Positions 1-10,454 of a stretch of DNA of 64,000 nt are shown here, piece by piece (the first letter of the stretch is position 1; the number at the start of each line of letters is the position of its first letter). Below the pieces are notes generated by a model, which saw nothing but the letters and a program-made list of their open reading frames with translations, was not told the origin of the DNA and ran no database searches. Both the position numbers and the translations under genes were made by a program. The stretch comes from Rhynchopus euleeides (lineage: Eukaryota > Euglenozoa > Diplonemea > Diplonemida > Diplonemidae), in NCBI GenBank assembly GCA_963210315.1, contig OY723284.1, forward strand, positions 1,798,001 through 1,862,000, given 5' to 3'.

Positions 1-42
1 TACTGGATGGGAGCCCTTGTCAACCCCCCACGGCACACACAG
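1..42 (+). other. 3' end of an intron of the first glycosyltransferase gene
   Basis: These bases are identical to 3046-3087, the 3' part of the intron in the downstream paralogue, and end in the same CACACAG acceptor. The window therefore opens inside an intron. Any open reading through these bases is intronic and should not be taken as the gene start. Confidence 0.75.
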
Positions 43-1087
43 GTATCGGTTCTATACAGCCCCGTCTGAGCCGCCAAAGGAGGTGGACAACCCGTCACTC
101 CCGCCTGACTGCAAGGCGAAGGAGTATTGCAGGCATGGGAAGCGTGGTGGATGCCATAAGCGGGCGTGTGTTGGTCCCAACGGGTGCATGCTGCATCCTG
201 TGTGGTGCAAGGTGAAGGCGGTGCGGCAGAGTCTGGTGGACTTCCCTGACGCCCCGTTTACGATGATGCTCGACACAGACGCCATCATCCAGTTTGAGTT
301 CTACCAAAACGACCTGACCGACTGGGTCACAGAGCACCTCAAGGCAAAGCCCATTTCCGAGGCACCGCTGGTGTTCCACCAGCAGAACCCCACTTGGTGG
401 CATGTGTACGTCGGAAACCACAACAACTCGAAGAATGCAAAGAACATCACCTACAAGTGGGTCATCAACACGGGGACCTATCTTGTTGGCAACACAGGGC
501 GTGGACGTGAACTGATGGACACATGGTGGAACAGCAGCCTTGGTGATTACAAGGAGAACCCACTGCTGTTCCACTACAGGGACGTGTGGCCGTGGGAACA
601 AGACCGTGCCATGGCACTGGCAAACGAGTGGCAGCTTCCTGGCGTGCAGGTCGTGCCCACCACTGAGCAGGTCCGGAAGCTCCTCTGGCGCGAGCGCTTC
701 CAGCACCCCGGCAGCTGCCTTGCCGCCTCCCCTTCCTTCCGCTGCATCGTCAATCACTTCTGCTCGGACCTTGACATGAAGATTAAGTGGGGGGGTCGCA
801 TTATGTTCTTCGTCCTGGCTCAGATGCACACCTGCACGACAGGCAAGAGCGTCAACCTCACAGTGCCTGCTGGGGACGCTGGCGCCGCAAAGCCGTTCTT
901 CCCCCAGACGTACCTCATGGAGCAGACCCCAAAGTGGTGCCCAGCCTTCGCACGGGACATCCCTCTTCAGTACCCTGAGACGCTGACGGCGGCGATCGGG
1001 CCTCCGGAGAGTTACAACGCGAGCATCGATCTCCTGAAAGAGACCGCAAAGGCCTTCGGGAAACACTTTGTGAAGGTCCTGAGCTAG
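43..1087 (+). CDS. GT34-like glycosyltransferase, copy 1 (3' exon only)
   Basis: This is the second exon of a glycosyltransferase whose first exon lies left of the window. About 348 residues are visible, ending in TAG at 1085-1087. A DxD sugar-nucleotide/metal motif sits in the context FPDAPFTMMLDTDAI, like the FPDAEWVWWLDSDA region of the GMA12/MNN10 family (GT34). Further on, VINTGTYLVGN, DTWW and WPWEQDRAMA match the order of conserved blocks of that family. A Cys-rich stretch (DCKAKEYCRHG and beyond) precedes the catalytic part and could form disulfides, as expected for a Golgi lumenal enzyme. Copy 2 begins 1.55 kb downstream on the same strand. The family call rests on motif order; donor and acceptor sugars cannot be read. 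No frameshift is seen. Confidence 0.6.
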
Positions 1088-2009
1088 TCTGGCTGCCCCC
1101 ACCCCTCCCCTCCCCCCTCCCCCTGAGAGATAGATCTGAACCATCTAGTAGCTGGTTCACTCCGAAGTTTTCCTCAGGATAGCTGGAACCAAAAAAGGAG
1201 TTACGCCAGGTAAAGCGAATGATTGGAGGCATTGGGGATACCGCTTCCTCGACCTACCCTGAGAGATAGATCTGCAACTATATATACCTCCCGCACCACT
1301 CGTATCCTTCCCACATCGCTTGCCCCCCTTGAGTGAGGGGGGTGGAGGTGGGGGTATTCTTGTTCGTTCAGCGTAGCCCCAACGGGAGAAGCCCGTCTCT
1401 GCTCTGTGTCCCTTCTTAGCTGGATCTTCCCACCCACCCCCCCCTCTCTCACCACACTTCATCAGACTGGGAGGTGGTGCCCACAGAGAGTGGGGTCTGC
1501 GTTCCTAACCCAAAGAAGGGCCACCCCCTGGTGCCGTCTCCCTGGGATTTGCTCCTCCAGGTGCCCGTGATGCACGTTTATGCCGAGGAGGTCGCATAGT
1601 AGGTTCGAAAGTAGGTTTGAGGCGGCAGTAGGTGGTGTTCGCATTGGCCATGCTGTCAACACGTTTATCAAGAAGTGAACAAAGGCCAGTTCTTACCCCA
1701 CCCCAACCCCCCTGTTTCCCTGCAGCGGCACACCTCCCCCGTCTCCCCACCTGCCCTGTGGCTGGCTCGGGGGGTGGAGTGGCTTTGCTCAGGTGTGGTT
1801 CACATGGTACAGTGCAGAGGTGTGAACTGTTGTGTATGTGTGCCTCATAAAAATTAGTGGCAAAAATTGGCTCAGCGTTTTGGGCACAGCGAGCCGAATG
1901 ATCCTTATTATATTTTGCACATAACACACTTGTGTGGTGCGGGAGAAGCTACGGTGGAAGCGTCCAATGCAACTCTCAGGACAGAGGCCAAAGGGTATCT
2001 TGTAGTATT

Positions 2010-2035
2010 TTCCAGGAGGATTCGTCCTCCTGGAA
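2010..2035. repeat. Perfect 11-bp stem with TTCG loop
   Basis: TTCCAGGAGGA at 2010-2020 pairs with TCCTCCTGGAA at 2025-2035 across a TTCG loop, which as RNA would be an exceptionally stable UUCG tetraloop. It lies about 0.9 kb after the stop of copy 1, so it could belong to a long 3' UTR or a small RNA. There is no T-run after it, so a bacterial-type terminator is not implied. Confidence 0.55.
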
Positions 2036-2582
2036 GGGCTGTAGAGTTGTGTGTTTTGTCAACAGAGGGGGGGTGGGTGGGGGTGGATGGGGCGGTGTGT
2101 GATGAAGGTAGAAAGTCGCACCAGAGCTCGCTCGGTGCGACTTACACTAAACAGAAGAGGCTCTCTGCCGCCACAGCATGTGTTCACAAAACAGGTCGAG
2201 CACCCGCTCCTCACTTTGCCTCAGACTCCCCGCATGCTGAGCGAAGCGAGGGGCAACTCTGTAACTTACCTGTTCCCGGGTCACCACCCCCCCTCCCCGC
2301 TTTCTCACATCCCACAAGAGAATCTGGGGGGGGGGGGGGTTGATGGCCCGCATTGATGCCAACGTCGCCTGTGGTGGGAGGTGGCCTGACGTGTGGTTTT
2401 GATAATCCGTCTTTGCGCCCAGATCCTGACCCCCAGCCTCCCCGCCCCGCCCCACTCCAAAGAGGTGTGGTATTGTAGCGTATCCTGCCCAATCCCCGCA
2501 CCCGTTGCGGTATTGGATTCGATGTTCCTCTTTGTGCCTGCCAAACGCTCTCCTTCGGGTTGTCTGTGTGATATAAATCGGA

Positions 2583-2639
2583 TGCTAATACTGCCACCGC
2601 CCACCCACCCCCCGCAGGCGGGTGGAGGTGCCCTCGCAG
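2583..2639 (+). other. Polypyrimidine tract and AG acceptors before glycosyltransferase copy 2
   Basis: GCTAATAC (branch-point-like) is followed by a C-rich tract and CCGCAG ending at 2617, 24 bases before the ATG. A second CAG ends at 2639, two bases before it. This is what a 5'-UTR intron end or a spliced-leader trans-splice site would look like. The two cannot be told apart from DNA. Confidence 0.45.
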
Positions 2640-2641
2640 CG

Positions 2642-4135
2642 ATGGGCTATCAGGTGATCTCCGTGTTTCTGATTGCCCTCGTGTCGATCTTCTATGCGGT
2701 GTATAAAGCGGCGCCCCGGGACACACCGGCTGTGACAGAGCTGTTTAATGCAACGGAGGGCCTTGGTTTGGCGCAGCAGCCGGTGACCCCCCAGCAGCAG
2801 CAAGTGACGCTTTCCCCTGAGCCTGCCACCCCCACACCCACAGTCCTGGGAGAGAAGGGATCCCTCGTGATCACGGCGTATTGGTCGCAGGATCCGTGGG
2901 ATGTGGACACGCCGCAGTACACCACAGCCACGTTTGTGTATATGGCGTTGTACTGCGTCTCGCATGGGTACAGGTATGCATGCCGTGTGGTGTGGTTGGG
3001 TGTGGTGGTGTGCCGTGTTGTGGTGTGTTGTCTGCATGGGGGGGTTACTGGATGGGAGCCCTTGTCAACCCCCCACGGCACACACAGGTATCGGTTCTAT
3101 ACAGCCCCGTCTGAGCCGCCAAAGGAGGTGGACAACCCGTCACTCCCGCCTGACTGCAAGGCGAAGGAGTATTGCAGGCATGGGAAGCGTGGTGGATGCC
3201 ATAAGCGGGTGTGTGTTGGTCCCAACGGGTGCATGCTGCATCCTGTGTGGTGCAAGGTGAAGGCGGTGCGGCAGAGTCTGGTGGACTTCCCTGACGCCCC
3301 GTTTACGATGATGCTCGACACAGACGCCATCATCCAGTTTGAGTTCTACCAAAACGACCTGACCGACTGGGTCACAGAGCACCTCAAGGCAAAGCCCATT
3401 TCCGAGGCACCGCTGGTGTTCCACCAGCAGCAGCCCACTTGGTGGCATCTTTATGTGAAGAATCACAACAACTTGAAGAATGCAAAGAGCATCAGCTACG
3501 AATGGGTCATCAACACGGGGACCTACATTGTTGGCAACACAGGGCGTGGACGTGAACTGATGGACACATGGTGGAACAGCAGCCTTGGGGATTACAAGGA
3601 GAACCCACTGTTGTGGCGCTACAGGGACGTGTGGCCGTGGGAACAAGACCGTGCCATGGCACTGGCAAACGAGTGGCAGCTTCCTGGCGTGCAGGTCGTG
3701 CCCACCACTGAGCAGGTGCGTCAGATTCCGTGGTTTTCAAGGCACCAGCACCCCGGCAGCTGCCTTGCCGCAAAGCCCGCCGCGCGCTGCATGGTGAATC
3801 ACTTCTGTGACGACTACGACACGAAGCTCATGTGGGGGAGCCGTATTATGTACTTCGTCCTGGCTCAGATGCACACCTGCACGACAGGCAAGAGCGTCAA
3901 CCTCACAGTGCCTGCTGGGGACGCTGGCGCCGCAAAGCCGTTCTTCCCCCAGACGTATCTCATGGAGCAGACCCCAAAGTGGTGCCCAGCCTTCGCACGG
4001 GACATCCCTCTTCAGTACCCTGAGGTGCTGACCACTCCTGCCACCATGGGGTCTGGGCCTGATGCAGAGAGCGTCTCCCGCCTGAAGGAGACAGCAAAGC
4101 ATTTTGGGCCCTATTTTGTGACCCTGCTGAAGTAG
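2642..4135 (+). CDS. GT34-like glycosyltransferase, copy 2 (two exons)
   Basis: CDS join(2642..2973,3088..4135), 459 residues. The start at 2642 is the first ATG after the acceptor region and gives a type II topology: a short cytosolic end, one membrane segment (VISVFLIALVSIFYAVY, about residues 4-20), a Pro/Gln/Thr-rich stem, then the lumenal catalytic domain. The DxD motif reads MMLDTDAI, followed by VINTGTYIVGN and WPWEQDRAMA. Family knowledge places such enzymes in Golgi glycan assembly. The protein matches copy 1 with patchy divergence: long blocks are identical while segments near 3432-3530, 3720-3790 and 4023-4135 differ. The 114-base intron is in frame and free of stops, so an unspliced message would still encode a longer protein. 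Substrate is unknown. Confidence 0.7.
   Translation: MGYQVISVFLIALVSIFYAVYKAAPRDTPAVTELFNATEGLGLAQQPVTPQQQQVTLSPEPATPTPTVLGEKGSLVITAYWSQDPWDVDTPQYTTATFVYMALYCVSHGYRYACRVVWLGVVVCRVVVCCLHGGVTGWEPLSTPHGTHRYRFYTAPSEPPKEVDNPSLPPDCKAKEYCRHGKRGGCHKRVCVGPNGCMLHPVWCKVKAVRQSLVDFPDAPFTMMLDTDAIIQFEFYQNDLTDWVTEHLKAKPISEAPLVFHQQQPTWWHLYVKNHNNLKNAKSISYEWVINTGTYIVGNTGRGRELMDTWWNSSLGDYKENPLLWRYRDVWPWEQDRAMALANEWQLPGVQVVPTTEQVRQIPWFSRHQHPGSCLAAKPAARCMVNHFCDDYDTKLMWGSRIMYFVLAQMHTCTTGKSVNLTVPAGDAGAAKPFFPQTYLMEQTPKWCPAFARDIPLQYPEVLTTPATMGSGPDAESVSRLKETAKHFGPYFVTLLK
2974..3087 (+). other. 114-bp in-frame, stop-free GT-AG intron
   Basis: The donor is CAG|GTATGC and the acceptor is CACACAG|GTATCGG. Removal joins tac-ag|g-tat to give HGYRYRFY. 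Its translation (rich in V, C and G) does not resemble the flanking protein, and copy 1 keeps the same 3' half, which supports calling it an intron. Confidence 0.7.
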
Positions 4136-6278
4136 GCGTGCCTCCCTCTGAGTGACCGCAACAGCGACCCCGAATGGCTCGTGCAGTCGACCTCGGCTCA
4201 CACAGCGTTGGTGGCGTATGGCTGTCGGCAGTGCAGGGGGTCTCTCGGGTCATAGTATCTCTTGTTGTTAGCATTAGTCGACTGGATGAATTTTGCCAAT
4301 CTTCAGATCAGGAGCTCTTTTGGTTTTGTCTTCTGGATGCCTGTTGCGCCTTGTGCATCTCCGTTAAATGTCAAGAGCGTGTCAGACGTGGTGCCAGTTG
4401 ATCGAGGCCACCCCCAGCTTGCGGACCACTCCCGCCGTGGGAACCATATAAGATCGTCACGCTGCGCATGGCTTGCTTTTCTTCTGCTTCCCCCAGTCCC
4501 CAGGCTTCGTTGCTTTGAATGATTCGCAGCCCTGTCTAGTGTGTGGCACCCCACAGCTTCTGCAGCCTCTGAGGGCAAGCAAGGACCCGAGGGGTGCGAT
4601 TTTGCTTGATGTGAAGGGTGGTCTGCTGGCATGATCCCGTGGATCATTTTTCGGACAAAAAGGATCACGGCCTGTGTGCGTGCAGTGGTCGCATCAATGG
4701 GGGGCCCGGCGCTCAGTGGCAGGCCCTCCATGTAGTGCGCATGGTTGCCCAATCGAGTTCGTCTCGCTGAACGATTCAGTGGGAGTGCAACAACACAAAA
4801 CCTTATTTTTTGCCAGCATCCCTGTTGCTTCCGCAGGGGGCATCATACTGCTGCTTGTGCGGACAACATCAACAAGCGATCCTCAATAATTGGAAATGTG
4901 CAGTGTGTGGCTCTCACGACGCTCCCGTGACGGCATTGATTTCCTGATTCACGCCGTATTGCATGCGCAGTTGCTTGTGCAACCCACTTGCAATGCTGGT
5001 GTCCTTCGTGTAACCAAGTCCTCAACCCTGATTTATTTTCGGGGTCATACCAAATGCAGCATTGCTTCAGCGCCGTGTACGATGATCCCTGAGGATCCCC
5101 TCTCCCGCATCTGAAAAGTTTATTCCCAACAGCACACCCGAACGAGATGGTGTCCTGCAACCCCCAGCTGCGTTACTGAACAAAAAATATCAAAGTCTGG
5201 CCAGACTTTCTGGGATGTAGACTCTCCCTCGTACGGCACTTGGCAACCCATCGAATCCTTGCTCGATCCCAAGAATGAACATTAGACGCAGAAACCTGCG
5301 GTATTCTTGCGCTCTATCTCTCTCTTTCTCTCTCTCTCTCTGGAAGGGCGAAGGGGTGGCTCTATCTTTTGCTCGTGCGTGCCGCAGGCGGCGTTTTGCA
5401 GGCAAAGCGTTGCTTCCAAAGCCGTTTTGAGTTTCTTCCAATCACACTGCACGCCTCCACCCCTGACTTCGGTGCGTGCGGAGTTGTCGGGGCACCTGCG
5501 TGGTGGCACGACCTGACCGACTCTTTCTCTCTCATCTCAAAAAGCCACTTTCTCTGCCACGCATCGCACGCTATCCATGCCTTTCCAACAGTCTGTTCTG
5601 GGCCTGTGTTGGGTGCATGCTGCTCTAAAGTGCATCCCACCGCTTGGTTGCCTGAGTGGGTATCTCGCGAGGGTGCTGTGTGCGTTTATTGATTTCTGTA
5701 GCTTTTGTGGCAAATATCCAAAGCAAAAAGGGCCCCGTGGGGGGGTGGGGAGGAAGGGGGGGTTATCCGCTCCGCAACACAGCAGAACCGGCGCGTTTTT
5801 TCTCTCTCTTTTTGTGTGAGAACCCGCCGAAAGGTTGTTCCCAAAAGCCCCCCCCCCCCCCCCCCCGCACCACCCCCATCCACCAACTGCCTGGGAACTG
5901 ATACCCCCGGGTTCCAAAGATCCTCGCTCCATACCTGATGAGAGCCGGCGAGAGGAGGACGTAGTGTGGAAGGCTCGAAACGACGGCACAACTAGTATTG
6001 CAAATACGTGGCGAAAAGGTAACAGCCATCGCACGTAGCAGGACAACTAAAGGTTCCCCCCCGTGTGGATATTTAATACCGTGGAACAATCAATTCTACG
6101 TTCTACTATTTACCCCCCCCCCCCCCACTACCCCCATCCACCAAAGCAATGCTCGGATTTCAGTGCTTCGCTCAGTGTTGCAGGCAGTGAGGGGGGGGTG
6201 GGCGGCCTCACAACACCAGAGGAGCACGTCTGTGCGTGAGCACCGTGCGGTTGTCGGGGAGGGGAAGAGCGGGGAACA
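4136..6278. other. Intergenic region with C-runs and a TC-rich microsatellite
   Basis: No exon is supported. There is a TC-rich microsatellite around 5313-5341. Long C-runs at about 5849-5866 and 6113-6126 are each followed by a near-identical tail (CCCCCATCCACCAA), so this C-tract plus tail is a short direct repeat 260 bases apart. The second copy ends about 130 bases before the WD40 gene. Confidence 0.4.
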
Positions 6279-7415
6279 ATGGAAGTGCGAGTGCGGCATG
6301 TCGGCAGCGGGCGGAGCTGTGTCGTCGGCGTTGCGGATGGCGGGACCGTGCTCAGCCTGAAGGCGGATGCGCTCAAGGAGATGTTCGCGGGTTCCATCAA
6401 CGCAGACCGCGAGGCTGCAGGGCTGGCGGCACGCATCGAAGGGTGTGACGAGGACCTGGACGATGCAGAACGTATTGCCAAAACGGGTCTGGAGGATGGG
6501 GATGGTGTCCAGCTCGTGCGGAGATGGCCCCACGTCAAGGCACCGGCTGTCTACAACTGTGGGCGTGACATGGGCAAAATTTACATCCGTTGCATCACAC
6601 TGTCGAGGTGTGGCGCGCTGTGTTCAGTGGGGTGCACGCTCGGACACACCACTGTGTTCGACACTACGACTGCTGTTCAGGTGGCGGACCTCAGACACGG
6701 GGGGGATCAGATTTGGGGCACTGCATTCTCAGTCTGCGGGACGTGGCTGGCAACACGCTCAACTAAGACCATCTGCGTGTGGCTGACAGCAACCTGGGAA
6801 CAGGTGTGTTGTCTGGAGGAGCATGACGCAGCAGTGTGTAGCGCAGCGTGGACACACTGTGGACGTCTCGTGTGGGGGGACGGACACGGGAAGGTGCGTG
6901 TGTGGGACTTGGAGGGCACACCAAGTGCCACAGTGCTGGAAGGGCATAGTGGGTCTGTTGATGCAATTGCAGTGGTACCGACGAGGATCTTCACCGGGTC
7001 AGACGACATCCGTGTGTATGACAGCAGCACCCTCACTCACACCGACACCCTGTCTGAGCACACGGAGGGTGTGTACCACCTCGCTGTGACGAACAACGAG
7101 CAGCACCTGATGTCGTGCTCTTTGCCCAACTGTCTGAAGGTGTGGTGCACAACCTCCCTCACCTGCATCCGTACTGTGGTCCTGTCACAGGCTCCCGACG
7201 GGCTGGCAGTGTCACAGCCAGACGATGTTGTGGCAGTGTCCCATAGTGAGCATACCGAGTTGTTCAACCTCAGCACCTCGCAGTGCTTGGCAAAACTTGG
7301 GTCAGATGGTGACGGTGTTGCACTCAGCCCCTGTGGGAGGTGGGTCTTCACATCAAGCATCCCTTCTGTGAATGTGCGCGCTGTGTGTGACGTTCTGCGT
7401 GAGGGCAGCACTTAG
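6279..7415 (+). CDS. Seven-bladed WD40-repeat protein with a possible ubiquitin-like N-terminus
   Basis: A single exon of 378 residues, ATG at 6279 and TAG at 7413-7415. Residues from about 101 to the end resolve into seven blades of roughly 40 residues. They carry the usual core signatures (for example TICVWLTAT, KVRVWDLEG, DIRVYDSS, CLKVWCTT) with GH/EH dipeptides near blade starts, enough to close one propeller. The first 80 residues (MEVRVRHVGSG and, later, LEDGDGVQLV) resemble a beta-grasp or ubiquitin-like fold, a weak inference. WD40 propellers are protein-interaction scaffolds; no catalytic residues are expected. Cys content is high. Neighbours give no pathway clue. The start is the first in-frame ATG and lies just after the N-terminal strand motif would need to begin. 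Confidence 0.7.
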   Translation: MEVRVRHVGSGRSCVVGVADGGTVLSLKADALKEMFAGSINADREAAGLAARIEGCDEDLDDAERIAKTGLEDGDGVQLVRRWPHVKAPAVYNCGRDMGKIYIRCITLSRCGALCSVGCTLGHTTVFDTTTAVQVADLRHGGDQIWGTAFSVCGTWLATRSTKTICVWLTATWEQVCCLEEHDAAVCSAAWTHCGRLVWGDGHGKVRVWDLEGTPSATVLEGHSGSVDAIAVVPTRIFTGSDDIRVYDSSTLTHTDTLSEHTEGVYHLAVTNNEQHLMSCSLPNCLKVWCTTSLTCIRTVVLSQAPDGLAVSQPDDVVAVSHSEHTELFNLSTSQCLAKLGSDGDGVALSPCGRWVFTSSIPSVNVRAVCDVLREGST

Positions 7416-8178
7416 GCAACCTCTTCTGCTTCTGTGCTTGCGGTTCGCTGCCTTGCTCCTTGCCTCCCAGCACAACACTTCCTGACCCTGCTGGTTGGAG
7501 GCAGCGCGCACTGCATCTGAGGTGCGACTGCTCAGGATGACACAGTGCTTCCCGACAGCCTCTGCCCCCCCCCCCCCCAAGCCCTTCCAACCTCACTGTG
7601 GGATACGATTGGCATCGTATTGTGCATCCCCGTGGGAGACGAGACACAGGGGGCGGGCGATGATCCGTGCAGAGTCTCCCCATATAGCGTGGTCACCACA
7701 CACAAACACAACAGGGAATCCTCACGAAGTGACGGACGTGAGGGGAGGTGCTTCTGACGAGATGTCGCGCTAGACAGACACCGCCTTAAAACTGGTTGCA
7801 ACATCTCCACACACACAGAGGGCCTTCATTCTGTGCCACGGTGTTGCCAGACAGCGTGTCACTTCCCTGCAGCCACAATCTTGAACGATTTGAACGATTT
7901 TTGGCCGTGCTCGTAGCATCCCCGGATGAGGGGGTCGCTGTTTCGTGTTCTCCTGGCCGCACGGAGGCATTGCCTTACGTCGCCTTTTCCTCTTTTCCTT
8001 TGGTGGCGTGTTGGTCTGGCACAGAGGGCGGGACCGTGCTGATATGCACAGTGACGACTCTCCCTTTTGTTTTGTGCCGTAACTGGCGGCCTGTGGAAAG
8101 TGACGTGGGGCTGGGATGGGGGGGGGGGGTGCTGGGGAGTCGGGCCAAAGCCCTTGTTCTCTGATGATGATATTTGGT
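7416..8178. other. Spacer between the WD40 gene and a LINE 3' end
   Basis: No exon is supported. It contains a C-run (7565-7578), a tandem near-repeat TTGAACGATTTGAACGA at about 7882-7898 that recurs elsewhere in the window, and a G-run at 8119-8128. The bases next to the LINE stop codon read ATCATCATC on the minus strand, a plausible short simple-repeat tail of the element. Confidence 0.4.
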
Positions 8179-9460
8179 TCACGCGTTCAGGTAGTCCTTC
8201 TCGCCGTGCTCCGTTACCCCTGCCTCGGCCAGGTAGCGCAGTGCCTCCTTGCAGTTGTGCAACAGTAGGTTGTGCACGTTTGTGGCTGTGAGGTGGTGTC
8301 GGGCTGACGCTGTCGCGGGGCAGCCGAAGAAGAGGTGCTTCAGCGAGACCCCAGGCGGGGGGTGGCTCGGCGCATGCTTCAGGCAGGGTTGGCATGGTGG
8401 TTGTGCCGTGCCCGGGACGTCGTGGTCATAGACCAGGCGGTGGTGGTCGGCCCGGAGGCGGCGGATGGTAGTTTCCCCTAAGCGGGTGAGTCCCTCCATG
8501 CGGAGGTCGGGGCGTTGCAGTCGCGTCTCGCCGATTCCTGAACGGTACGCGTACACGCTGTCCGCGCGGGGCACCGTTGCGTCGCTGTAGATGTGTCGGC
8601 GGAGGACGACACGAGCCGACGCGAGGCTAACCGGTTCCATCTGCGGCCGGAAGGCACCGATTTGCGCCTGTTTGTCAGCGAGTTCGTTCCCTGCTACCCC
8701 AACGTGTGACGGGATGTAGCGGAGGTGGGTGGTAACATCGTGGGTTTGGGCGAGCTCGCTCAACCATCTCCAGATGTCCCATTCGGTGGATCCTCTCGCG
8801 CGCTGAGGGCCGCTCTGCAGCGCGTTCAGTGCGCTCTGCGAGTCTGTGAGGATGGCGATCGTTTCGCCTGGGGATACCAGGGTGCATAGGTGAGCGAGGG
8901 ATTCTCTGATGGCCACCAGCTCTGCCTGGTAGCTGATGCAGCGGAGTCCTACCGGCCAGGCGAGCTTTTTCCTGAGGTGCCCCTCCGGCATGCTGTACAC
9001 CGCTGCTCCTGCGCCGCCCTGCTGTTGCCGCGATGTGGAGTCGGAGACTGACCCGTCGGTGTACACATGCCAGCGCATGTCGGGAGGGCGTGGATGGTCT
9101 GCTCTGCCAGGTCCCGGAGGGTGTCTTTCGGGGTGGCGGCCTTTGGGGCGGTGAGCCCCGGCAGCGTCGCCAGGATGTGCACTCGTGGCAGCACCACCTC
9201 CGGAGGTGAGCGTCCCTTTACAGCGCTTTTGGGTGCGGCGTCGGAGAAAGACGGAGTAGCCCGGGAACTTGGGGACCCCCCCCTGTGCTGCTCGGAGTTC
9301 CTGCAGATGCACTACGTCATACCGCTGGGTTGCGAGGTGGTGCTGGAGCTCCGCCCTTTTTGCCTCGGTGAGACCGTTGCAGTTCCAGGTCAGGCACTTG
9401 AGGTGCTGCGCCGGGCCAGGGTTCTGCTCGATGTCACCCGCCCTGAGGAGGAGGTCTCGT
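8179..9460 (-). pseudogene. 2A - endonuclease fragment - RNase H - Cys/His tail of the LINE
   Basis: This 3' part of an 803-codon open frame starts with AGDIEQNPGP (2A) and continues LTWNCNGL...YDVVHLQEL, the N-terminal signature of an AP-type endonuclease. It is cut off after roughly 60 residues. A short out-of-frame stretch (9197-9080) resembles the RT-RNase H linker. RNase H follows at about 9080-8650 with its acidic set: YTDGS, QAEL, LTDSQSA and PSHVGVAGNELAD. Near the end, CQPC...H...C resembles the zinc-knuckle-like tail of this clade. The missing RT makes autonomous movement impossible. Confidence 0.75.
9412..9438 (-). other. 2A ribosome-skipping peptide motif (GDIEQNPG/P)
   Basis: The nine codons encode G-D-I-E-Q-N-P-G-P, an exact fit to the D(V/I)ExNPGP consensus, preceded by the Leu-rich stretch LRDLLLRA that is typical upstream. 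In known LINEs it separates the upstream product from the endonuclease-RT polyprotein by ribosome skipping. Confidence 0.85.
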
Positions 9461-9500
9461 AGATGTGGCGCTGCAGGCCTGGAGATGGCGGGCCTCCCCG

Positions 9501-10454
9501 TCAGTTGAAGAGGACCTCTTCGCACAGACGTTTGTGCACAGGCTCCTTCGGGTGCTTTGTGCGCAGGGTTGCGGTCCGGGACGGAGAGAGTGCCCGGCTC
9601 TTCTTCTTGGGGGTTAGTCCCGTACGGGTCCTGACCGGGGAGGCGGACTTCGGGGGGGGGCCCTTGGTCCCCCGGTTTGGGGTGGTGGCGGCCGGCTCGG
9701 TCTTTCGGGAGGGGGAGCTGGTGCCCGGCTTGGTGGTCTTCTTCGGTTTTGGCTGCGGATGTGCTGCCGCCTCCAGGTGTTGCAGGCGGGCCTGCATTGC
9801 CTGCAGGGCGGCCGCGAACTGTCTCTCCTGGTTCGCGGCCCGCTCCTCCGCAGCGGCTGCCCGCCGCTCTGCCTCGGCAGCACGCTGTTCCGCCTGCTCG
9901 AGGAGGGCTTGCACCCTGGCGAGGTTGGTGGCGGCGGCGGCGGCGGGGTCGGTGGTAGTGGTGGTGGCGTGGGGGGGGGCCGCTGTCCTTCATCTCAGCG
10001 TCGGTCGTGGCCCCCTTCTTCTTCGTCTTCTTCTTCGCCTTGTTCCTCGCCAGCTCACTCCCCGGCACTCCTCCCTTCGGCTGCTCCGGTGCTGCGGGTG
10101 GTGGGGTCGGCTCCGGTGGGGGCTTGGTGCGCTTTGGCCTCCGCCGGCGGGGGAAGAGCCCAAGTCCTCGGGCTCGCGGTACCGCCGCAGTACCAGGTAG
10201 GTGTTGTTGTCGAAGCAGTACGCTCCGAGTTTCTGGGGGGTGGTGGGGGCGCGCAGCAGGACTGCCCGCCCGTTCGGCACCCTGGTTGACGCCAGGATGC
10301 GCGCCTGCCAGCCCATCTCCTCCAGCAGGTCCCGGGTGCAGCGGGCGGTGTACTCCGGGGGCAGCCCCTCCAGCACATATTTCCCCTGCAGGGGTGTTGC
10401 AGCTTCGTCGCCGACGACTGCTGCCGTGGCGTGGTGCCCGGCGGTGTTCGGCAC
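9501..10454 (-). pseudogene. ORF1-like region of the LINE, broken by frameshifts
   Basis: In one frame (10454 down to about 10150) the peptide contains YVLEGLPPEYTARCTRDLLEE and NTYLVLRRYREPEDL, resembling a small RNA-binding domain. The readable protein then shifts to a lysine-rich segment (KAKKKTKKKGATTDAEM, about 10010-10080). It shifts again to an Ala/Glu/Arg coiled coil (9501-9914, EQAEQRAAEAERRAAAAEE) that ends in a stop before the 2A region. No single frame links the three, which indicates indels. Confidence 0.55.

Larger units (their letters stand above)
1088..2641. other. Intergenic spacer between the two glycosyltransferase genes
   Basis: No coding exon is supported here. An 18-base direct repeat, CCCTGAGAGATAGATCTG, occurs at 1121-1138 and 1257-1274. 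A strong hairpin lies at 2010-2035. Pyrimidine-rich and G-rich runs fill 2280-2460. The last 60 bases form the presumed splice-acceptor region of copy 2. Confidence 0.5.

Noticed and set aside
95..1144. 349-codon minus-strand open frame opposite glycosyltransferase copy 1
   Set aside because: It is the GC-rich antisense shadow of the real exon: composition is Val/His/Arg-rich, no domain is visible, and the same shadow recurs opposite copy 2.
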